A stretch of 35,554 nt of DNA from Candidatus Nomurabacteria bacterium GW2011_GWA2_40_9 (GTDB lineage: Bacteria > Patescibacteriota > Minisyncoccia > Phycocordibacterales > UBA9973), in contig LBZW01000002.1 of assembly GCA_000993955.1 (NCBI GenBank), positions 1 to 35,554 of the forward strand. Direction: 5' to 3'. Positions 18,032 through 25,826 of the stretch are shown here, one piece after another. The notes under the pieces were generated by a model. The model was not told the DNA's origin. It searched no databases and saw only the letters and a program-made list of their open reading frames with translations. How positions within the stretch are numbered: the stretch's first letter is position 1; each line of letters opens with the position of its first letter. A program made the translations under genes and the position numbers.

Positions 18032-18145
18032 ATGCTTTTCCATAAAAAACATCAAAAGAAAATACAAGTCATCTGGAGCGTGTTATGCGTACTCATCATC
18101 ATCTCCATGATATTACTTTATTCTCCAATTTTTACACCACAATAA
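18032..18145 (+). CDS. Small (37 aa) single-TM protein, divergent from ftsB-like gene
   Basis: Own reading: MLFHKKHQKKIQVIWSVLCVLIIISMILLYSPIFTPQ*; basic N-terminus plus one TM; below the ORF-track length cutoff. Confidence 0.5.
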   Translation: MLFHKKHQKKIQVIWSVLCVLIIISMILLYSPIFTPQ

Positions 18146-18148
18146 AAG

Positions 18149-18291
18149 ACTGTGAATTACGAAACTCGTCGCAGGCGTAAGTTTTTGAGAACCTTTGCAC
18201 AGGCGGGTAGCCGAGCAAAGCAATTTTCCAGCAGGAAAATATGCGTGGTGAACAAAAACTTATGCCAAGAAAGAGTTTTGTAATTCACAGT
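18149..18291. repeat. Core-plus-long-arms inverted-repeat element, copy B
   Basis: Arm ACTGTGAATTAC...AAACTC...GGCGTAAGTTTTTG...CC (18149-18193) complementary to 18248-18291; core TTTGCACAGGCGGGTAGCCGAGCAAAGCAATTTTCCAGCAGGAAAATATGCGTG shared with copy A. Confidence 0.88.
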
Positions 18292-20171
18292 TCACTACGC
18301 ATCATCTTCAAGAATACATCTTGAGAGATATTTACCCTGCCTCTGTCTTTCATCTTTTTCTTGCCTTTTTTCTGTTTATCTAAAAGTTTATTTTTTCTGG
18401 TTATATCTCCTCCATACAGATAGCCTGTCACATCTTTTCGAAAAGCTTGAATAGTGCGAGAAGATATAATCCTGTTGTTGGCCTTGCCTTGAATTTTAGT
18501 GACAAACATTTGCCGAGGTAAAATACTGTGCAGTTTTTCTACTGCTTTTTCAGCTTCTTCTTCTACTCTCTTGGCAGACACCACCCTAGAAAAAGCAGGG
18601 ATGACTTCATCTGCTACTAGTATGTCGAGACGAGTCACATTTGCTTCCCGCATACCTTCTATCTCATAAGATATAGACCCGTATCCAGAAGAAGTACTTT
18701 TCAATTCATCAAAGAAATTACGCATAAGCTCTCGGAGGGGCATCTTTACAGATATTGATGATCTGGTATCACCAAAATTTTCTGTGTCGCCCACTTCTCC
18801 TTCATGGTCAAAGATAAGTTGCATAATATTCCCTAGATATTTTGCTGGAGTTATTATTTTTACATTCACCCAAGGCTCAAATACAGAAACTATATCATTG
18901 TCATCGGGGAAAAAATATGGTGAATAAACTTTTTCTTTTTTACCATTCTTTTTGAGGACTTCATAAGTAATAGAAGGTGTGGTTATAACTAAATTTAAAT
19001 TAAATTCACGGCGAAGTCTCTCTGTTATTATCTCCAAGTGAAGCATACCCAAGAACCCTGAGCGGAAGCCCCTACCGAGCGACCCACTGGATTCTTCTTC
19101 ATAAGAAAATGCCGAATCAGAGAGCTTTAATTTTCCGAGTGCAAGTTTTAATTCTAGAAAGTCATCTGCATCTTCTGGAAAAACAGAAGCCCATACCACA
19201 GGCAGTGGTTTAGCATAGCCTTCTATTGGTGGTACTGGGTTTTTTGACATGGTTATAGTGTCTCCAACAGAAGCTATGCCAGGCTTTTTTATGCCTGTGA
19301 CTATGTAGCCAGTATCCCCTGCTTGGAGTGAATCTCTCGGAGTTTCTTCTGGAGAAAATGTACCGACTTCGAGTGCTGTGAACTTCTCACCAGAAATTGA
19401 AAACTGAATATTGTCTCCTTTTTTTATTTTACCGTCCAAGATTCTGACAAATACGATCACACCTTTGTGATTTGAATATTTAAAATCAAATACTAATGCT
19501 CGCAACACCTCACCCGACCTCTGAGATTCGGGTCCCACCCCAAATCTCCCCTCTCCTTTCAGGAGAGGGGCACAGGGTGAGGTTGGTGAAGGAACTCTCT
19601 TGATAATTTCTTGCAAAAGATTATCCACCCCCTCTCCAGTCTTGCCTGAAACCAATAAAATTTCATCTGGATCACAATCAAGTAAATTCACAACTTCTTC
19701 TTTTACTTCTTCTATGCGGGCGAGCGGTGAGTCTATTTTTGACAATACTGGAATAATTTTGAGTCCTGCATTTCGTGCCATATTGAGTGTAGTCAGTGTC
19801 TGTGCTTGCACACCTTGAGTGCTATCTACGAGTAGTATAGAGCCCTCTACGGCCTTCAAAGCGCGTGATACCTCGTAAGAAAAATCTATGTGGCCGGGGG
19901 TGTCAATCAAATTCAGAATAAATTCTGAATTTGATTGAAGATTTAAATATTTAAATATTTCAATATTGTCCGGATGATAAATCATCCGGACGGGTTGCAT
20001 CTTGATAGTGATTCCACGCTCACGCTCGAGCTCCATAGAGTCTAGAACCTGGTCTCGCATTTTGCGCACCTCTATGGTCTTTGTAATTTCAAGCATTCTA
20101 TCCGCCAAGGTGCTCTTGCCATGGTCTATGTGCGCTATGATTGAAAAATTTCTGATGTGTTTTAAATCCAT
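18285..20171 (-). CDS. lepA: Elongation factor 4 (LepA), with palindrome-encoded extra segments
   Basis: NFSIIAHIDHGKSTLADRML, NLIDTPGHIDFSYEVSRAL, SGKTGEGVDNLL, GFRSGFLGMLHLEI, LDILVADEVIPAFSRVV. Confidence 0.96.
   Translation of the reverse strand: MDLKHIRNFSIIAHIDHGKSTLADRMLEITKTIEVRKMRDQVLDSMELERERGITIKMQPVRMIYHPDNIEIFKYLNLQSNSEFILNLIDTPGHIDFSYEVSRALKAVEGSILLVDSTQGVQAQTLTTLNMARNAGLKIIPVLSKIDSPLARIEEVKEEVVNLLDCDPDEILLVSGKTGEGVDNLLQEIIKRVPSPTSPCAPLLKGEGRFGVGPESQRSGEVLRALVFDFKYSNHKGVIVFVRILDGKIKKGDNIQFSISGEKFTALEVGTFSPEETPRDSLQAGDTGYIVTGIKKPGIASVGDTITMSKNPVPPIEGYAKPLPVVWASVFPEDADDFLELKLALGKLKLSDSAFSYEEESSGSLGRGFRSGFLGMLHLEIITERLRREFNLNLVITTPSITYEVLKKNGKKEKVYSPYFFPDDNDIVSVFEPWVNVKIITPAKYLGNIMQLIFDHEGEVGDTENFGDTRSSISVKMPLRELMRNFFDELKSTSSGYGSISYEIEGMREANVTRLDILVADEVIPAFSRVVSAKRVEEEAEKAVEKLHSILPRQMFVTKIQGKANNRIISSRTIQAFRKDVTGYLYGGDITRKNKLLDKQKKGKKKMKDRGRVNISQDVFLKMMRSEL
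19508..19582. repeat. Nested palindromic element in frame in lepA
   Basis: Outer CCTCACCC/GGGTGAGG enclosing ACCCGA..TCGGGT and CCCCTCTCCT-TTC-AGGAGAGGGG; encodes SPTSPCAPLLKGEGRFGVGPESQRSGEV. Confidence 0.85.
19903..19991. repeat. Three consecutive palindromes in lepA G-domain
   Basis: TCAATCAAATTCAGAAT-AA-ATTCTGAATTTGATTGA; AAATATTTAAATATTT; GTCCGGATGAT-AA-ATCATCCGGAC. Confidence 0.9.
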
Positions 20172-20177
20172 AAAGTT

Positions 20178-21959
20178 TTAATCTTCTTCTTGCATAAATC
20201 CCCCTGTCTGGTGATTCCAAAGAGACTCGTACATCCCCTTCTTTGCCAAAAGTTCTGCGTGGGTACCCTCTTCTACTATTGTACCCTTATCGAGCACAAT
20301 TATCCTGTCCATCTTCTGTATTGTAGAGAGTCTGTGTGCTATGACAATAGTAGTTTTGCCTTTCATAAGTTCATTGAATGCATCTTGAATATAAGACTCA
20401 CTAATACTGTCTAGTGAACTTGTAGCTTCATCTAGTATGAGTATTGGAGCAGGTTTGAGCATCGCCCTCGCTATAGCCACACGCTGACGTTCCCCACCAG
20501 AGAGTTTTATCCCCCGTTCTCCTACCAATGTATCATAACCGTGAGATAAATTGATTATAAATTCATGTGCATGGGCTTTCTTTGCAGCCTCTATTATTTC
20601 TTCTTTTGAAGCTTCGGGGTTACCATAAGCAATATTTTCACTAATTGTCCTATGAAACAATATTGGTTCTTGAGGGATATAAGATATATTTCTACGCAAA
20701 TCATCTTGTGTAATTTTTTTTATATTTTGACCATCAATAAGTATATTTCCTTTATTTATATCAATGAAACGCATAAGCAATTTTGTAATAGTTGACTTAC
20801 CAGAACCAGAATGTCCAACTAACCCCACCTTTTCTCCTGAAAAAATCTTTAAAGAAAAATCTTGAAATATATCATTTGATACTCCATAATCAAAAAAAAC
20901 ATTTTTCATTTCTATCACGCCTTCTTTTATTTTACACACTTCTGCATTTGGGTCATCTAATACATCTGGAACTTTTTTAAAAATATCCACCATTTCTCTC
21001 ATATCAGAGTAAGCTTTTGTGAATTTAGTCATAGCTCTACCTAGATCCCAAAGAGAATGACCGAGTGTTATAGAATAACTTTGAACTAAAACAAAGACCC
21101 CAGCTGAAATGGTTCCTAAAATCCATAATTTAGCAGTTACAAAAACAACAACAATCTGCATTATTATAATAATTGCTGATTGAATAGCAATTTGTTTATT
21201 ACCAAAATCCCAGGCTGCAGATCTAAATTTATAATCTTCTCTTGTGACTTTTTTAAAGTGTTCAATTTCTCTTTCATTTGCTGCAGAAGATTTTATTGAG
21301 AGAGTGTTAGTTATGGTATCTGCTAAATACCCTGTTACCTTTGAATCGGCAGAAGCTTCTCGTAAATCGTATTCCACTTTTTTTCTTGAAACAAAAAATA
21401 TAATACTTATGTAGAAAATAGACATAAGCAAAAATATAAAAGCTATTTTGGGTGCTTCAATAAAGAAAACTGTAAAAATAGAAATAAAAATAACAATAGA
21501 CGACCAAAAATTATCTATGATAATATCATGCATAACTTCAAATGAACGCACAAATTTTCTTGATTTATTTACCAGTGAACCAGAAAAGTTATCTGCAAAA
21601 AATATATATGAGTGTTTGTGCAACTTGGCAAAAGAAAAATCATGCAAATCTCTTATGACATTGGACTGAAATTTAGACACTAAAAATTGTGTACTTCTTC
21701 CAAAAAACCAAGAAATAGGCAAAAACAAAGCTATCAAAAAAACACTTTTGTATAAAGATTGAGATACGAGAGCTTTATCAATCCCTGTTACAGATATGGT
21801 ATCTAAAATCTTTTTATAAAAAATAGGATTTAAAATACTAGAAAATATTGTGCGTAAAGCATGTAATATAAAAATAGAGAAAAATAGCCACTTATATTTC
21901 ATGACTATAGGTTTAATATAATAAAGAGTTTTCTTAAATTCAAACATAAAATTGCCCAA
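20178..21959 (-). CDS. ABC transporter, fused permease/ATPase (MsbA-like exporter)
   Basis: N-terminal TM domain; Walker A GLVGHSGSGKSTITKLL, signature LSGGERQRVAIARAML, Walker B ILILDEATSSLD, H-loop IVIAHRLST. Confidence 0.93.
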   Translation of the reverse strand: MGNFMFEFKKTLYYIKPIVMKYKWLFFSIFILHALRTIFSSILNPIFYKKILDTISVTGIDKALVSQSLYKSVFLIALFLPISWFFGRSTQFLVSKFQSNVIRDLHDFSFAKLHKHSYIFFADNFSGSLVNKSRKFVRSFEVMHDIIIDNFWSSIVIFISIFTVFFIEAPKIAFIFLLMSIFYISIIFFVSRKKVEYDLREASADSKVTGYLADTITNTLSIKSSAANEREIEHFKKVTREDYKFRSAAWDFGNKQIAIQSAIIIIMQIVVVFVTAKLWILGTISAGVFVLVQSYSITLGHSLWDLGRAMTKFTKAYSDMREMVDIFKKVPDVLDDPNAEVCKIKEGVIEMKNVFFDYGVSNDIFQDFSLKIFSGEKVGLVGHSGSGKSTITKLLMRFIDINKGNILIDGQNIKKITQDDLRRNISYIPQEPILFHRTISENIAYGNPEASKEEIIEAAKKAHAHEFIINLSHGYDTLVGERGIKLSGGERQRVAIARAMLKPAPILILDEATSSLDSISESYIQDAFNELMKGKTTIVIAHRLSTIQKMDRIIVLDKGTIVEEGTHAELLAKKGMYESLWNHQTGGFMQEED

Positions 21960-22000
21960 AAAGGGGCTTAATATATAATATAACAGAAAAAGGCTAAATT

Positions 22001-23680
22001 TTAAAGTCCTTCTTGCGGAGGGGCGACAATGCGAGCGCGCCAGAATTTAGTCTTTAGGGTGTGTATGAGGTCTTTGAGTTCAGTGCTACCTAATAGATAC
22101 AATACTAGCATACCTACCAAAATACCAATAATTCCTGAAATTAGACCTTGCAAGAACACTCCCCAAAAAGTAACCGTGCCAAAAATTGGTGAAAAAATAT
22201 TTAAACTGACATAAGACACAGTGCCAATGAAAAAAGAAGCAGAAAGACTCTGGAAAAAAGTTTTTGATATAAATTGTTGTTCTTTCATGAAGTCTATCTT
22301 TAGAGAGATGTACAGAAGAATGAAATTGATAATCGTGCCAAAAGAGTACGCTAACGGAAGCATGAGCACTTCTGTCCCCTTGATGTCTGCCACTTTCAAA
22401 ATAGATTCTATAAAATATTTAAACTGTGGCATATTTTTAAATATATATAAGAAAAAGAAAGAAAAGAAAACTATAGAGACAGATGAAACAAAATTAATTA
22501 TTAGAGGTCTTCTGGTATTCCCGACTGCATAATACGCTCTAGCAAACAAGGCTATGAGTCCCTGTGCCATTATTGACAGAGAAAAGATCGCGAGAGATGC
22601 TGCGACTAGGCGAGTGTTTTCCCAAGAAAAAGACCCCGAACCCAATATCACTCTGACTATTTGTGCACGCAAAACTATAAATAAAAATGTAACTGGAAGT
22701 GACCAAAATATAATCGCCCGAGAAGCTACAGTCAGGTGATTTTTAAATTCATCTATTTTACCAGAAGTGTAAAATTTTGTAAGCATTGGGAAAGCAGCCA
22801 CTGCATAAGAGAGCCCTATGATACCGAGCGGAACAGACTGAAGATTTAAAGAGAGATTAAATATAGAGATAGAGCCACTGGTGAGGTATGTTGCAAAAGA
22901 TATAATCAAGATCAAAGCTATGTTGTTACAAGAAAGTCCCAGAGTTCTCGGTAGTGAAACCAGCACTACTTTTTTTATGTCAGTAAAATTTATATCAAAA
23001 GAAAATCTAGGAGCAAAACCAGAATACAAAGAAGATACTGCTTGGATAACGAAATGTATAAATGCACCGAGCACTATTCCATATGCTAACCCATGTATCC
23101 CAAAAACGGGATAAAAGAACAACACTCCTGTTATAATACTCAAATTGTAAAATATCGGGCTGAGAGCATAGACAAAGAATTTTCTGAATAGCTGTGTGAT
23201 AGATCCAAATAAATTTGAAAGTCCTAAAAATATCGGCGAGAGCAACATAATTCTAGAAAGTTCTATCACCTTTTCTTGCATCTCAAAAGTAAACCCCGGA
23301 GCAATATAGACTACTAGATAAGGCATCAGAATAAATACTAAAACAGAAACACTTATTATCACAGCAAAAAAGACAGTAAAAATATCGTTCAAGAATTTCT
23401 TGGCTTTTTCACTCACCTTGTCTCCGTCCATCTTTTCATATATAAACGGTATGAGCACGGTAATAGAAGCAAGAGATGCAATAGAAATAAATATCAAATC
23501 CGGTATCCGAAATGCTGTATAATAAGCATCTAAAAGTGGAGATGGACCGATAGAATGAGCTATCAGTCTGTCTCTAAACAAGCCTAATATCTGAGAGATA
23601 AGAGCAAATGAACCCAATAAAAGTGCAGCCTGATTTACATTGACATATTCTTTTCTGAAAAATGATAAAATCTTCTGCAT
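22001..23680 (-). CDS. murJ: Lipid II flippase MurJ (MviN)
   Basis: LLGSFALISQILGLFRDRLIAHSIGPSPLLDAYYTAFRIPDLIF N-terminus and a many-TM profile. Confidence 0.92.
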   Translation of the reverse strand: MQKILSFFRKEYVNVNQAALLLGSFALISQILGLFRDRLIAHSIGPSPLLDAYYTAFRIPDLIFISIASLASITVLIPFIYEKMDGDKVSEKAKKFLNDIFTVFFAVIISVSVLVFILMPYLVVYIAPGFTFEMQEKVIELSRIMLLSPIFLGLSNLFGSITQLFRKFFVYALSPIFYNLSIITGVLFFYPVFGIHGLAYGIVLGAFIHFVIQAVSSLYSGFAPRFSFDINFTDIKKVVLVSLPRTLGLSCNNIALILIISFATYLTSGSISIFNLSLNLQSVPLGIIGLSYAVAAFPMLTKFYTSGKIDEFKNHLTVASRAIIFWSLPVTFLFIVLRAQIVRVILGSGSFSWENTRLVAASLAIFSLSIMAQGLIALFARAYYAVGNTRRPLIINFVSSVSIVFFSFFFLYIFKNMPQFKYFIESILKVADIKGTEVLMLPLAYSFGTIINFILLYISLKIDFMKEQQFISKTFFQSLSASFFIGTVSYVSLNIFSPIFGTVTFWGVFLQGLISGIIGILVGMLVLYLLGSTELKDLIHTLKTKFWRARIVAPPQEGL

Positions 23681-23703
23681 TCTTTAATCCTTTATTATTC
23701 TAT

Positions 23704-25815
23704 TTAATTATTTTTAGTTTTTCCAGTTGAACTTGCGTCTTCTTTTGGAACTTCTATAGATGGTGTTTCAGGAGCGACAGCAGTAGTATTGTTCTTCAAG
23801 GAAGTCACATATTGAGCCAGTTCTTTACTACCTGGGTCCACCGCTAGTGCTTTCTCAGCATAAGAGATAGCGAGTGCGGTGTTGCCATCGTTTTTTTCTA
23901 TTTGAGAGAGAGTGATCAATGCGTCAATATAGTCTGGCTTTAGAGCAAGAGCCTCCAAGGCAATAGAGCGAGCTTCTTTTGTGTTTTTATTGGCATAATA
24001 GGTACTAGCGATAGCTAATTTGAATCCTGGATTTAGAGGGCTTAATTCTGAAGCTTTTGTATATGCTTCTATTGCTTTTGTGTAGGCATCTTCGAGTCCT
24101 AGGGTTGCTACATTTCTATACACTGAACCGAGCATCTGGAAATTTAAGTGATTTGTAGGATTGTATTGAGTAGCAAGGATAGCACCATTTACTGCTTGGT
24201 CAAAATTTGATTGAAGTTCTGCCTTTTCTACTTCAGACAAGGCGGACCCTTTGGAAACAAGGACATTTAATTTTGCGAGATACACTTGGGCATAAGTGCG
24301 AAAATACAAATCATTTGCGTGGAGTAAAATAGCTTTTGAAATAGCGGATTCAGCTACTGCTACTTCTTGTGCTCCGACAGCTTGGCTAAAGTAAGACACA
24401 GAGACAAAGCGTTGTATGTACTTGAAAGATACAGCAGCGGAAACCATCATAAGTATGATCAAGAACAATATTGAGAAGAAGCTTTTTCTAGGATCATCCA
24501 AGAATGAAAATTCCATTTCTCCTTTTTCTTTTTGAGAAGAAGAAACACCGATAAACATACCAGTAAAGGCAAATGCGAGTAGAAGCAACACTGCTCCTGT
24601 AGCATAAAAGAAAGAAGCAATAAATAGATAAATAGAAGCTATGAGAAACACTGCCATATCAGAATTCTCTCCTTTTTTAATACTTGCAAACACTGTTTTT
24701 ACTCCAGTGACTACCAACAACACAAGAAATACAAGCCAAGAGAGAATACCGAGGATACCCGTAGTCGCTGCAAATGTAGGCAACATTCCCGAACCACTAG
24801 AGAAAGAAGTATTCCAAAATGCTGTATTGTTTATAACTGCTGGCTTGTGTAGTGCCCAAACTTCTTCAAATCTATTTGGACCGATACCTATGATGGGATC
24901 TGTCATCAAAGCTTTTCGTGTTACTTGCATTGTAGAAGAAAAAGAAGGACTTACTTCTAAGTCTGACAGTCCGAGCTTGCTTGGGATATATCCACCGATA
25001 AACTGCCCTGACATAAAGAAGAGGAGGGAAATCATAACTATAGAGAAAGAAAATACTGGAAAAGGGGCTTTGTGGTCATCGTGTCTCTTGCCAGCAGAAA
25101 AAGATATCTTGTAAACAAAAATAATAAGAGCAAAAATACCAAATAGTTCCCAGACCAAAGCAAAATTCACGATCAAGGCAAGAATTATAGAAAATATAAC
25201 TGAAGCTCCAAGTAGCCATTTTGCTATTTTACTTACATGAAAAAATTCAACCAAGAAAAGTGACAGGATACCAAACAATCCAGCGAGTAGCCCAAAACTA
25301 TTCCAAGATCCAGCCAAATTGTCAGTCTTTCCTCCTAGTATTCCCAGAGACAACAGTTCAGGCATAAATATCCGTGCTAATTGAAAAAGAAAAACAATAC
25401 CTGAAGATAACAGAACTCCCAATAAGACTACTCTAGCATTTTTCTTGTCTCGCAGAACCACAGAAGAAACTATCATTAGGAGAACTGCAGAAAACATAAA
25501 CCAGAAAGTTCCTACATCAAACATGATGCCAAAAAAAGACATCTTTGATGCACTAGAAAATATGGCCGAGATTAAAAATGCCAACACGATACCGAGTCCC
25601 GCACACAAAAGATGCGATTTAGGTAAAATTATCTTTCCATCCGAAAATCTAGCTGCCGCCCAAAAGATGATCGAAATCACCAATCCTACTACGAGCAGTA
25701 GCCCTTTTGAAGTTTCAACTGGAATTTTTACAAAAGGTAAAAAGAAAAGTGGTAATAGTACGACGGTGAGAAAGAGAGACCAAAAAGAAATCCTATCTAA
25801 AATATTTGATAACAT
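23704..25815 (-). CDS. O-antigen ligase-like membrane protein with C-terminal TPRs
   Basis: Many TM helices, then TPR-like AIEAYTKASELSPLNPGFKLAIASTYY and IALEALALKPDYIDALITLSQIEKNDGNTALAISYAEKALAVDP. Confidence 0.78.
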   Translation of the reverse strand: MLSNILDRISFWSLFLTVVLLPLFFLPFVKIPVETSKGLLLVVGLVISIIFWAAARFSDGKIILPKSHLLCAGLGIVLAFLISAIFSSASKMSFFGIMFDVGTFWFMFSAVLLMIVSSVVLRDKKNARVVLLGVLLSSGIVFLFQLARIFMPELLSLGILGGKTDNLAGSWNSFGLLAGLFGILSLFLVEFFHVSKIAKWLLGASVIFSIILALIVNFALVWELFGIFALIIFVYKISFSAGKRHDDHKAPFPVFSFSIVMISLLFFMSGQFIGGYIPSKLGLSDLEVSPSFSSTMQVTRKALMTDPIIGIGPNRFEEVWALHKPAVINNTAFWNTSFSSGSGMLPTFAATTGILGILSWLVFLVLLVVTGVKTVFASIKKGENSDMAVFLIASIYLFIASFFYATGAVLLLLAFAFTGMFIGVSSSQKEKGEMEFSFLDDPRKSFFSILFLIILMMVSAAVSFKYIQRFVSVSYFSQAVGAQEVAVAESAISKAILLHANDLYFRTYAQVYLAKLNVLVSKGSALSEVEKAELQSNFDQAVNGAILATQYNPTNHLNFQMLGSVYRNVATLGLEDAYTKAIEAYTKASELSPLNPGFKLAIASTYYANKNTKEARSIALEALALKPDYIDALITLSQIEKNDGNTALAISYAEKALAVDPGSKELAQYVTSLKNNTTAVAPETPSIEVPKEDASSTGKTKNN

Positions 25816-25826
25816 ATTTTTATAAA

